From Flammula alnicola (taxonomy: Eukaryota; Basidiomycota; Agaricomycetes; Agaricales; Strophariaceae), in assembly GCA_015499995.1 (NCBI GenBank), contig JADNRV010000071.1, positions 186,001 through 250,000 on the forward strand: DNA of 64,000 nt, read 5' to 3'. Position numbers and translations under genes: made by a program. How positions within the stretch are numbered: the stretch's first letter is position 1; each line of letters starts with the position of its first letter. Positions 22,501-33,301 of this stretch are shown here, piece after piece. The notes beneath the pieces are model-generated. The model searched no databases. It saw nothing but the letters and a program-made list of their open reading frames with translations, and was not told the DNA's origin.

Positions 22501-22703
22501 AGTCACAATAATTCGGCTCATCATCATGGTTCTTGATTTCCCCATGCTACCTCATGCTACGTAGAACTACGTGCACGTGAATCTAGCAGAGAGCATGAAC
22601 TTGAATTAAATTTATCCTCCAACGAGCTTAATATCCTCAGGCTGACAGGTTTACCGACTCATACATGATGAAAGGCCGCGCGTGCACAAGCGGCTGATTT
22701 TTG

Positions 22704-23677
22704 TTGGGTCAGCCGACTATGACTGACCAAGTGCACATTTATTCCCACACTGTCCCCCCGCGCGCGCGCGGCACCTCTAACTCAGAAATTCATGGCCTTC
22801 TGTTCCATGGCCTGTCCTCTTACTTGTTATATCTCACAACTAGTACATAATTACTGGAATATACTTGCTCTTTTGTCAGATTTCTGATTGACAAGCTACA
22901 TAATATATCCAGCTGCTAGGGTCAACATGCGAGAGCGCAGCGAGACTTATAAATTTATTCATGCTTGGTTGGCTGAGGGCTCGAAGCAGATTTAAATCGA
23001 AGGTCATCATAGCTTGCTATAACTAAATCATTCTTATGCTTCCATGTATCTTTCTGCTCTCTTGGTCGCATCTTGGAGGGTTCCTGAGTTAAAATTCAGC
23101 TGAAAGTCTAATGAAGCTTGGCTTTACTACTAAATTACTAGTCCTAAAAGGCACACCCCTTGTCAAGTTTTAATACATAGTTTAAATTTACTATACTGTA
23201 GACTTAATCAGTGTGCTTCTATGATATGAAATCTAGGTATAGGCACAAATTACCGCTAGATGAAGTAGGCAAGTTCTAGCAAGAGAGAGGCCTGAGGCCG
23301 GTATTTACCTTCACTTTCAAGTTGTAGATATAATTATTGATATATTATGCAGATAATAAAGTTAGGGTGCTTAAACCTTCTGCTTTCCTCATATTTGAGC
23401 TTGAATTCAAGCCCGCCAACTCGACAATGAGCAGCCTTTGGCAGCACGGCCCGTCACCTCCGGAAAAACAGAAATGTGCCACCAGTGGTAGCTTTCGCAC
23501 TTGGGGAGTGCTAGTCCGGCTAATGCAGTATTATGTATCCATATTTTATTCCCAAAAAGAGCTGATATTTCAAGTATGGAAGGATGTGCAGTGGGAGTCA
23601 ATGAAATCCCAATTTTGATGTGCAGCGCGCGCGCGGGAATAAATGTGCATTTGGTCAGTCATAGCCGACAGGCCCAA
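22704..23677. mobile_element. Probable 974-bp inverted-repeat element
   Basis: 22704-22746 and 23635-23677 form an inverted repeat, sharing TATGACTGACCAA(G/A)TGCACATTTATTCCC, followed on the inner side by (GC)n-rich tracts in both copies. The interior is AT-rich without a protein gene. I could not find a clear target duplication, so the type of element and the exact ends remain open. Confidence 0.6.
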
Positions 23678-25659
23678 ATTGGGAAGATTGGTTGCCTCTT
23701 TTGGATGCTAGTGGACATATGATGACGGTCAGCCCTTTAAGGCCAGCCACTTGATCTCGCGGGGGAACAAACAAGACCAACAGATCCTGGACTATAAGAG
23801 TGGTCGCTCGAAAGATATTTGTCCCCATCGCCTCTTGGCTCTCTTCCATCACCACCATTACACAAAGAGCCCCAAGTTCCCAGTCATTCAGCTCGCCTTG
23901 TCCCAACATTCATCGCTCCAATGCCAAACCCTACAACGACGGCGATATCGCCCGTGCTTCCACTTTGGCGACCACGTCTAGAAAACATACACTGCATCGT
24001 CAGTCCCTCTACCCTCCGAGTCACTAACAAACATCGCCCAATGTAGATGAGGTCATGCAGCGGTCTCCGAGCCTTCAACAACGTGCACCACGCATATTCC
24101 GCCGCGTAGTCCTGGGCACTGGTGTTGACCGGGCCTACGCGGTATGACGCCTGCGGTCGGGCTTGACAGACACTAAATTCATGTCCTTATTGGGGCAGCT
24201 GCATCGGCGGGGCCTCCGAGAGGAGTGTTTCTCTCGATCCGGTGTAGCTGCCTTACCCGGATGTGGCGCCCTTGAGCGAGAAGTACCGCTAGTTGTATGC
24301 CATCGTCGCTTCTAGTCGGGAACCGCTGAGCGAGAAGTACCACTAGTTTGCATGCCCTCGTCGCTGCTAGTTGGGAAACGCGGGGGTGAGGCACTGCGTT
24401 GTTGGCTCGCCCGTTTGTACCCTCGTTTGGCGAGCGATGTTTGGAGTGAGGTGGGTTGTTTTTGCTTATAATTCTAGCAATCTGATTTTGCTAACATTCT
24501 CTGATTAGCTCCATTGCATCCCAACGAGGAATATTGTCGCGTATTGTTACTACTTTCAGACGTTTGTTTCCAAGATCTGGGCTCACGTCTTCTGTTTATT
24601 AGCCTCCTCCGACCGAGTAACGTCCATCACATTATAATCCATATCTCAGACATTTCAAACATCATTCACCCTCGATGGTCATTCAATGAAGCATATTCTG
24701 CTGGCTTGACTGGACATTGGTAAGTCAACAACTCGCTGTCGGTTCGTTACGTCTCTTACCAACATTGTTACCAACATAAAGGCACTCGGCTATAGTCCAT
24801 CGCATAGTTAATTGCTCAAACCACCTCGGACGTTCCAAAGCATTCAAAACATGTTTTCAAAACTCTTGGGTCTTGGTGGCCTTATTGGCGTATCATATGG
24901 TAATGTCTTTCATGTTTCGTATCTAGCTATCTTTTACTCACATAATGGAACAGTTAACCTTCGTTTACTTCTTTCTTCTCTTCTCATTCCTTCCTCTGTT
25001 CCCTTTTCCCTTCTTTTCGTCTCAATAAATTAAAACAAAGCACTCCAGTCGGGCAGATTATAGCCCGCAATTTCATGAGTCCTATTTCCGTCAATCCAAT
25101 CCTTCCTTCCAAGTTCCGTAGAGCATAATTTCTCAAAACAAAAAACCACAACTTCCATTATAACATGTATTCCTTCAAAAAATAACCATTGATGCTCAAG
25201 TTTTTATAAAATATTTATCCTGAACGTGAGATGTCCAGACTCTCTATAAGAGAAGGATTATCTTGTCTTATACGAAAGGCTGGCCAGCGAGACTAATATA
25301 ATGATCGGCCTTGATGGACATTCGGTTCCTGCCCACTGATGCGCGCTGCCATGTTGGTGGGCAGTAAATGGACGGGCTCGTCGTAATGCTTTGAAACGCC
25401 GAAGGACTGTTCTTCTGACCGGAGGAGGCCTGATGCACATACATTTTTGCGCCAAAAATGAAGTGCGCAATCAAAATGAAGGGTCTAGAGGTGCTTGCAG
25501 CGGTATATGCTGTCGCAATAGTTCATCGGAGCGGAGTTTATGAACGTGGAGAAATTTCTTCGGGTTTTCATATCCAATCAGTCCAACCCAATCTTTCCCA
25601 ATATTATCCGACTCACCACATGTACATTCCATCCAAGGCCATAGCTCTGGTCGACCATT
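23678..25659. other. Gene-poor stretch
   Basis: No supported gene. About 24266-24385 holds two copies of a ~58-bp unit (GAGCGAGAAGTACC(G/A)CTAG ... TCGTCGCT). A possible 46-codon two-exon ORF (from 23923, GT at about 24000) is too weak to call. The remainder is AT-rich without recognisable motifs. Confidence 0.4.
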
Positions 25660-25945
25660 GTAGCATATCAGTTTCCACGCATTGAATACACCTATTTTTT
25701 TTTCTTGCATTTGCAAATTCCGGGCATGATCAGACAGTGTTTACTGGAATACGAGAGAGGGAAATAAAGACCATTGTCTTCCCAGCACCACTAGTCGGAA
25801 GAGGGACGCTTAGACGCGTCGACTCCAAAGCAAACGTCTGCGTGCATGAATCCGGTCAGAGTTCTTGGTAAGGTCTGAGAATTAGAGTTGCGACGGTCGC
25901 GCTCTTCCGTTTAAGGGAGAGGAAGAGCGACGACATAGTCCTCCT
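25660..25945. repeat. Duplicated non-coding segment, copy 2
   Basis: Same block order and orientation as 11205-11500, 14 kb away. A partial third copy (TTGTAGCATACATGCATTGA ... TTGCAAATTATGG) follows at about 25990-26090, close to the end of the EED gene. Confidence 0.75.
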
Positions 25946-26189
25946 GCCTTTTTTCTTTTTCTTTTCTAAACACTTGCATTTTTCCTTTCACATTTTTGCA
26001 CTTTTACGACCCTATTGTAGCATACATGCATTGAGTGCAGTTTTTCTTTTTTTGCACTTGCAAATTATGGTCATAATCAAAGCATTCACTTGAACAAGAT
26101 GGATACAAAACAAACAACACAAGGTATAAATACATCCGATATAACACACAACTCTGAATCATCGCCCTTCAACGTTCAACGTTCAACGA

Positions 26190-28457
26190 TCATCCATCGT
26201 ACCTCCACACCCACACACTTCCCTTCATACCAACTCCAACAACCACCCGACCGCCCAACCCCATCGCACAGCTCATCAACCCCCTCCCATCCTCCTCGTC
26301 CTCATCTTCAACGCCAATAGTCCACCCTACAATCGCAGGCGGGATGATCTCCGCCCGCCTATTCACGAACCCCGAGATGCGCTCCTCCTCCTCCGCCTCC
26401 TGCTCGCCGCGCCGCGCCTCCTCATCCTCGTCGACGTCGACGTCGTCCTCATCTCCGCCGCCGCTCAGATGCAGGTGCTCGGCAGTGGCGGAGGCGAGTG
26501 CGGTGCTGTCCGCGGCATCTGCTGCTGCTGCTGCTGCTGCTGCGTTTTGCGGCGGGTCCGCAGGGTCAGTGTTGTGTTGGAGCAGCTGTTGGGCCTCGCG
26601 CGGGAAGGGCGGTGGTGCGCGCGCAGACATGTGCGAGGCGTTGAGCATCGAGAACGAGAACGCCTTGGGGTAGACGAAGAGGATGAGTGGGTCGTGGGTG
26701 GGAGATTGGAACAGGCTTAAATTGGGGGCGACGAACGGTGATGGGACGGGAGGAAATGCGTGGATGGAGATTATTTTGAAAGATGCTGAGGTTGTAAAAA
26801 AAAAAGTTGTTGGTTAGTGTCAGTCAAATCGCTAGAATATCGGAAAGTTGCGTACAGCTTTCTTGGTAGTCCTATATAGAATTGATGAACATAAAATTTG
26901 TTGGGAAAAAATGTTGAATGGTACACACCGACGAAACACCTCTTAGGACAGCCGGTGGGACGCCCTGTTGGTCTGCCGGGAAGAAACGATCAAGCCCGAG
27001 CCAGCGCCATATAATTAATTCTCCTGGCTCGATACATGTAGCCTTATTTTTCGCGTTTAGTGGCTCGACCCGCACGATGGCAGGCGCACTGTGCGTCAAC
27101 AAAAGGTCGTCCTGTAACCTGTCCAACAGATTAGTTTGTTAACGACGTAGTGTGAAATTGCTCTAAAATGGAACATATGTACCACGATATGGATAGTACT
27201 CGGGCTTTGTGTATCATTGAAGTCGTGAATAAGGGCTTGTCTTCGCGCTTGATCTGAACCTGCGAATTTGGTCGTACAGGCCAAATCTTCACTGTCCTGT
27301 CCATCTATCGAGGCATTAATTTGCCTCATGGCGCACACGGGAAAAGCAGGTCGACGACTCACTCCACATGTTGCGATTACAGGAAATGATGGGTGAAAGG
27401 CCTATACGTGCGTCAGATCAGTTCCTGACAGAAAAATCAAGAGAGTCTTTGTACATACAGCTCCTAGAACAGCAGCCTGATGCCCTCCTGAGCGTCCTCC
27501 CATTAACACGCAAACACATCTGCCCATACCTCTTCCTTCAACTTCTGAGAAAGGAAGACGCAGCCCGTGAGCTGCACCTGCCATGCTTGGTTTATTCCCC
27601 GGAGGCCAATGTGGGTTCGGGACCTTCTCGTCTTTCTTCTTCGATGTTGTTGCTTGTGGATCGTTTACAGGAATCTCTGCCGGTAGGGTTAAATCGTATA
27701 TCCGGGTTGTATAATCCCGAGATGTTGTACTAAATAAATGGGCAGTGGTTGGGTGGACGGAGATCGACGTTATTGCCTATAAATTGGTTGTATATTGATC
27801 AGCATTGTCCAGAAAATAGAAACCAGACTGCAACGTACCCCGCCGTGCCCACGAAGGTAACCGCTGATACCCATTCGTTCTGGGTTATAGATAAAGAGCA
27901 AGCTTCCCCGAGAGAAGATAATGAGTGGTTGAAAGGGCGCTGTATGGTCCAGCGCCCACGCAACACACATCACATCATTCGGGAGTATTTTTTGGGCATC
28001 CTATATGCACAACAAAGAACCTGAGCTCAAAGAACCAGTCTATCATAAAATAACACGAACCTGGGGTAGCTTTACACACAGCGGTGCTCTCTTTTTCTGA
28101 GTAAAAAACACATAGAGACAATAATCAGATGTAACGGCCACCGCGTCCCAGTACTCAGACACAAGATTTTTCCATGGTGCTTGATTTTCCGATGTGTCCA
28201 GACTGCCTTGCCAAAGCTTGCTTAGAGAATCAGAATCCCAAGGAAATATCGCTAGACTGCGAAAAGCAGGTGCATCGTTGTTTTCTAGCTAACAATCAGA
28301 TATCAGAGTCCGCGACTGGTCGAGCTCCAAGGCAAAAACCGACAGCGAATTTCCTAACGAGTTTGAAAGGATGCTCGTTGGTAGGGACTCGATACCAAGG
28401 CTGATATTCGTCCTCTTGTTCTTGATCTACAATGGAGTCGTACTCTCCTGGAGTCAT
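26190..28457 (-). CDS. eed: Polycomb EED/ESC-like WD40 protein (PRC2 core subunit)
   Basis: Exons: 28457-28340, 28284-28061, 28000-27839, 27776-27459, 27401-27363, 27304-27183, 27118-26929, 26871-26856 (16 nt), 26785-26190; 594 aa in frame. WD repeats are clear and follow the EED order: VAWALDHTAPFQPLIIF, ITSISVHPTTAHLFSTTSRD with YTTRIYDL, AAFHPSFPVIATCG-like ending in MDRTVKIWPV, then VLSISWLQDDLLLTHSAPAI and ELIIWRW. In PRC2 this subunit binds trimethylated H3K27 and activates the methyltransferase. The last blade is interrupted by an insertion with eight Ala and a long acidic run before GSVWVWR. The nearest upstream ATG that keeps the frame was taken as start. Other WD40 families fit less well. 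Confidence 0.85.
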
Positions 28458-28599
28458 TGAGGAGACAAACGCGTCCTTAGTTGTGGTGGGTGGTGGCAAT
28501 CAGTGGTGAGAACAGATCGCGTCGGTTTAGATCCTAAAAAGGCAGTTGATCACCTGTATCCCGTTGTCCAATCCGCTCACCGCCGTTCGAAAAACCACC

Positions 28600-29218
28600 A
28601 TGTCAGAGGCAACAGATAGGGCGCCAGCATTCGAACCCAAATCTGCCGTCGAGGTTGCCGCCAAGGTCGGCCTGCAGGCAGGAGTAGTGGGCCTCGTTCT
28701 CAGCAGTATCCAAAACGCACTCGGCAAACACTCTCATGGCGCGATGGGTGTCCTGACGAGGACTGGGGGTACAATCGGGTTCTTTGGTGCGTCTACTTAT
28801 GACTCTGAACAACTCTGCGATACCACGATTTATAAACTGATATGCTGTCCATTTTCCATTTTACCCAAATAGCTGCCATGGGAGGAACATTCGCATTCAC
28901 AGAAACATTCGTCGCCAACCAAAGGCAGAAATACGATGCTCTCAACGGCGCAGCCGGTGGATGTGCAGCAGGCTTTTTGGCTGGCGTGAGATGTACGCTA
29001 TGCACCTATCTTATGGAGTTCTCGGAATCTGATTCTGCTCTTTAGCACGCTCTTTACCAATGGCACTTGCTGGTTGTGCCCTTTTGGGTGGAGCGATAGG
29101 CACATTCGACTACTCAGGTCAACTAGCTGGAGACATGTCAGCTACAAGAGAGGAGAGACGCCTGAAATTCTTCAAGACACCACCAAAACCTCTCGTAGAA
29201 CCAGCATCGAGTGATTAG
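28600..29218 (+). CDS. Respiratory complex I subunit NDUFA11/B14.7-like (Tim17 family)
   Basis: Exons 28600-28786, 28873-28992, 29046-29218, total 159 aa. Small inner-membrane protein with Gly/Ala-rich hydrophobic segments typical of the Tim17/22/23 fold: VGLQAGVVGLVLSSIQNAL, GTIGFFAAMGGTFAFTE, GGCAAGFLAGVRSRS and LAGCALLGGAIGTFDYSG. Residue pattern and length match the fungal 21-kDa NADH:ubiquinone oxidoreductase subunit of the B14.7 type; Tim22 or Tim23 would have different length and loops. It starts 143 bp from the EED start, divergently, and ends 222 bp before the stop of the Rap1-like gene (convergent). Confidence 0.85.
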
Positions 29219-29439
29219 CTTCCTTTCGAAATTCAAATCCTTCATAATAGACATCCCAGCGATTCAGTTTCTCCTCACAACCCCCAATGAAGTCAAGGGT
29301 AAGAATTATCATTTATAACTTATGGTATGGTAAAAACAGACAGAAAGTACGGAAAGACGACGAAAACTCGTGGCCTGTCGTTCAACTTCTGGCTTAAACT
29401 ATCAGGTGTGTATATACAATTTCAGGACCCAACGGCCCT

Positions 29440-32048
29440 TTACTGCTGTGCATCCACAAGTCGCTGGTAGCGAGTCTGGACTTCGTCACTATGCTGTTGA
29501 TAAAAGTCTTCCCAACTGGGCCCCGTTTTGCATCGTGTCTAGAAAACCGACATTCAATTAAAACCATAAGAACAGTTTTCTGAGGCAGCATTACCTGCGC
29601 AGTCAACCGGGCCCAAATGACATCCTCTGTTTCAGTCTGATCATCATTTCCTTCTGCGAAAAACTGGGCAATGACGTTTAGATCCTCCTCCAACGCCGCT
29701 CCGAAGTCGTCCTGTGTATTTTGGAGGTTTGTGGCTGGGGAAGCAGCCATGGCAGACATTGCAGTGAGAGGTGGCTCTTCAACATCAGAAACCTCTTGTT
29801 CTTCGTCATCGGGTATGGTTGATGTCGAAGCTTTACGAGCAGATTCCATCTGCTTTGCATTCTGAGCCTTGCGGTATGCTATTCCAGCACGTTTTTTCCA
29901 TTCATCAAACTCTTTCCCCGCTAACGTGGGAATGTGACTCCTCCATGACTGCATCGTGTGGTGTGGCATCTTACAGTAAATAACATTCAGTCAACCTTAT
30001 CGAGAGAAAGAGAAAAAATCGTTGCTTACCTTTCTGGTGAGTGCAGTAGCTACTGCACTCATAGTAACTTCATGATTACGCTCCACAAGAAGTTTAGTGT
30101 ACCGCAAGGCATACTCGTTTTCTTCAGGCGAGAACTTGTAGCCATTACCCCATAGCACTTGGTTGTCCGGCGGTGTCGGTGAACGCGGACCTACAATTAT
30201 CACCTCGTCGGATAAACTCTTCTTGGGCGGACGGCCACGTTTCCTGGGTGTGGATAATTGACTGGAGGAGGGCTTCTTGGAGGTAGGTGCCTGAGTAGGC
30301 GTTAAAGCAATCTTCCCTTGGGCTGCCTCCTTCTCCAATTTGAGCCGTTTCCTGCGCACGGCTTCTCTTGCACATTTCGCTCTCCTTTTTCTTTCCTGCT
30401 CGCTAATATGCTCGGTAACAAACAAATCTGGCTCTGGCTCTGGCTCTGGCTCGTCCTCGTCCTCAGATTCGGGCTCTATAGGTGATCCGCGTGTCGCCGT
30501 TGACAGAGTTTTTTTCCGTATCGTTTTGGCAATGGTTTCGAATAAATATGGTGTCGGATCGAGTAAAGCGTCCTGTTCCAAGCAGTCATTCACAAATCGT
30601 GCTGGAACCGCAGGTTGACCGGATGATTGCGCCAGGCGCACAAAGTTATCATGTGTCTTATCGGGCTTGGCTCCAGGAAAGAGAACCACATAATCGGCGT
30701 CATTGATATTGCTTACAATGCTTCCGCCGTTTTTCTTTCGAAAAAGGATCATGAACATATTGTCAAGGACTGAAAAAAGGTTCTCCCACCTTTATAGACT
30801 GAACGAGGGGGAAACGGTTGTGTCCACCCACTTGAACGAAGAAGGCAATCTCTTTGCCTGTCGCGGACATAAATAATTTCTTGCCCGAAGGAGGTCCCAT
30901 AGTAGACCCATTAGTTTTGGTATACTTCGTGACAGTCTCCCGGAGAGTCGTGGGTGATGTCTTGCGGCGCTTTGTTGGCGGAGAACCTGCCCTCTCTTTT
31001 CCCTTGGTTTTTGCCGAGGGAGAATCGGTGAACTCCCTCATGGATCCGCCTGCCGAAGGAACAGGAGGGAAAGGCAGGACTTGCTGCTGCACGGGCGAGC
31101 TCGTTAACTGAGACGTCGGCAGCTGAGTTTGTGGTGTATAAAATCCCATGTTCATAATCGTGTCCTTCAATGCTATCAAGAAAGGATCTGCTTGGGTGTT
31201 CTGTTGGGCCGAGCTAAATGGAAAACCAGCTTGGAATATTTGAAGCATGGCGGCCTGTTGTGGAGTCATCATAAGCGGGGGCTGGGGTGCTTGGGGTGCT
31301 TGGGGTATCGTCGGATTCGCATATTGTTGAACGAATTGCACCAGAGTAGACATATCCGTGCCACCGTACTGAGAGGTTGGCGGTACATCGGGGGTTCTGC
31401 TTGGACCAGGGTCTACAAGAGGTGTAGAGGCCTTGGGTGGTGGCTGGCTTGGAGTCGAAAAACGGTATGTATCCTGGCTTCCAGATCGCGCTTTAGCAGG
31501 CTCGACGGGGGTAACGCGAGGTGTAGGCAGAGGACTTCTTAGAATAATCTGCTGAGGATTTGGTTCGTGAATATGGATAAAATAGAAACTGACTTTGAGA
31601 GTTCTTCTTCACTTTCTTGATCATCATCACCCTCAATCGGAAGCCCATCATCATGCATCAAGCAGTCACCATAGTGATCATCCTCAAGCAATGCCTTTTC
31701 TGCCTCAACACACTTCTTAACCCACACGGAGTCCAGGACAACTTTGTCTGTATCATTGCCCCAGTCGCGGACGAAGAGCCGCCCTTGATTTGACTCGGGA
31801 TTTATGAGTATGACTTGGGCGTTCTTAGGATCGTGACAGATGGTCGCGCCATGTTTCTGATAAAGCTTTGTGAGTTACATATGCAAAGACAACAAAGAAG
31901 ATAGAAAAACAACTTTTAGCTGTCTAACAAGCTGCGGTCGGTTTTGGATATGACCCGCTTCGGCAAAAACTTGAATTGAAGAACCATCGATATTTCGGAA
32001 GATATTGGGATGGGTTTCAGATGGTTGAGTGGAGGGCGGAGGATCCAT
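29440..32048 (-). CDS. rap1: BRCT-BRCT-Myb protein resembling telomere protein Rap1
   Basis: Exons 32048-31914, 31856-31590, 31551-30790, 30734-30030, 29969-29595, 29538-29440 sum to 780 aa. An N-terminal BRCT-like domain (about 16-125: RNIDGSSIQVFAEAG, QLKKHGATICHDPKNAQVIL, DSVWVKKCVEAEK) is followed by a Pro/Gln-rich linker. A second BRCT-like unit follows (GKKLFMSATGKEIAFFVQVG, IKKNGGSIVSNINDADYVVL, VPARFVNDCLEQ). Then come a basic segment with an AT-hook-like KRGRPPKK and a Myb-type segment (FSPEENEYALRYTKLL ... HTMQSWRSHI). This order is that of fungal Rap1/TERF2IP, so a telomere role is inferred. The intron at about 31589-31552 is very short (38-41 nt) and its borders are the weakest part of the model. 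Confidence 0.75.
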
Positions 32049-32457
32049 ACTAGCTCAAACGAGCTGGTACACGGAAAGAGGGCAATGGATACTCTGGAAG
32101 CATCATAGGTTCGTATTTCCCCTTAATTTGGACTTGTGGCGCGCGGGCTGGTCACGGTCACGTTTCGTGGTACAAAAGACAGGACAAATGGGACAATTTG
32201 AATTGGGCAACCAAGCTAATAGTTCTACCAGACAAAAAACCGACTGTTCATCAACAAATGATTCACAATCATAAACGGTTCTCCATAGTGATCAGGGATA
32301 TATCAAGGCCGTTTAGTAATGCCTCAAGCGCGTCTCATGCTTTACAATATCTCCTCATTTGATTTGACTATTCATCTTCATGGATTGCATAAGGTGCATG
32401 GGCAAATGGAATAGGGAACATGATAATGCATGCGTATAGAATACAAGAGAAAACCGT
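32049..32457. other. Intergenic: promoter of the Rap1-like gene and 3' flank of uS9
   Basis: A 409-bp gap between a minus-strand start and a minus-strand stop. No additional gene is visible. Confidence 0.4.
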
Positions 32458-33015
32458 TTAACGGTAACTGGAATATAGAAAGAACAAAGTTAGTTGGCTC
32501 TCCAGGGAAAGGAAATCTGCGAGCAACACACCTCTTCTGTCTGCGAGCACGGGCACCATGACCACCGAACTTCTTGGGTTCCATCCGTCTGGGGTCGGCG
32601 ATCAGGAGCGTTCGGTCATAGGCTACCAGTTTCTTCTTCAACTCCATTGCACTATAGGCATCGATGTATTTGGCGTAGTAGGCAACGAGGGCCTTGGCGA
32701 TGGCCTGTCGGATAGCATACACCTGCGAGGTGTGTCCTCCACCCTTCACGCGCACACGGATATCGAGGGGGGCGAATGCCTCTTCGCCGGCAACAAGGAC
32801 AGGTTCGTACACTTTCAGACGGAGGATTTCAGGTTGGACGAGGTTGATGGGCGAGCCATTGACACGGATGAGGCCACGACCTTCCCGGGCATGAGCGACT
32901 GCTGTCGCGGTCTATATCAACCAATACGCTCAATTGACGCATCTCTATCTTCAGAAACGGTGGAACATGCCTTCTTTTTGCCGAACGTTTGGACGGCCTT
33001 GACTGATGATGCCAT
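32458..33015 (-). CDS. rps16: Cytosolic 40S ribosomal protein S16 (uS9)
   Basis: Exons 33015-32971, 32911-32532, 32467-32458 give 144 aa, against about 146 in other eukaryotes. [15 protein letters not shown] continues in [19 protein letters not shown], then [20 protein letters not shown] and the universal uS9 tail [11 protein letters not shown]. That tail contacts the decoding centre, and its last four codons are placed in a 10-nt terminal exon. The first intron (32970-32912) only fits with a GC donor (GCATGT). A leader intron in the 5' untranslated region is likely at 33112-33059. Divergent from mitochondrial uL4. Confidence 0.95.
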
Positions 33016-33112
33016 TTTTTGAAGAAAATCCCAGCGGGTGGCGGGAGGTCAAAGTATTCTAACGAACAGCAATGGTAAGACGTGTGCGGCGAATGAGACG
33101 GACGGCGCTTAC

Positions 33113-33150
33113 CTTGTTCTTGAGGTCGTTGAGGCCAGCGCCGGTAATAT
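33113..33150 (-). promoter_or_regulatory. Probable 5' leader exon of rps16 with a motif shared with rpl13
   Basis: Read on the minus strand, this segment contains GGCCTCAACGACCTCAAGA and ends CAAG before GTAAGC. The same arrangement precedes a leader intron in rpl13 (61117 onward). Intron 33112-33059 then ends in TTCGTTAG, 43 bases before the start codon. Confidence 0.5.
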
Positions 33151-33301
33151 TGTAAGAGGAAACTGAGTTGTGGCTTGATCAGCTATCCAGTTGCAAGCGG
33201 AACATTCCGGTCAGCCGCTGACTAATCATATTTTCTTCCGAACCGTCATCTGCCGGCCCAAGCCAGCGCCGCTGGTTGTCGTCGACGTTGAGCTCGTCAT
33301 C

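Larger units (their letters stand above)
20978..22631. repeat. Direct repeat flanking the cysteine-motif gene, right copy, interrupted
   Basis: Homologous to 18925-19244: 20978-21190 matches the left two thirds and 22501-22631 the rest. A transposon (21191-22500) splits it. Start (TGCTGACGGTTTCCGCC) and end (CCAACGAGCTTAA) correspond to those of the left copy. Confidence 0.8.

Noticed and set aside
23923..24110. Possible two-exon ORF of about 46 codons (MPNPTTTAISPV start)
   Set aside because: Too short, with no homology I know of; borders were chosen only because they keep frame.
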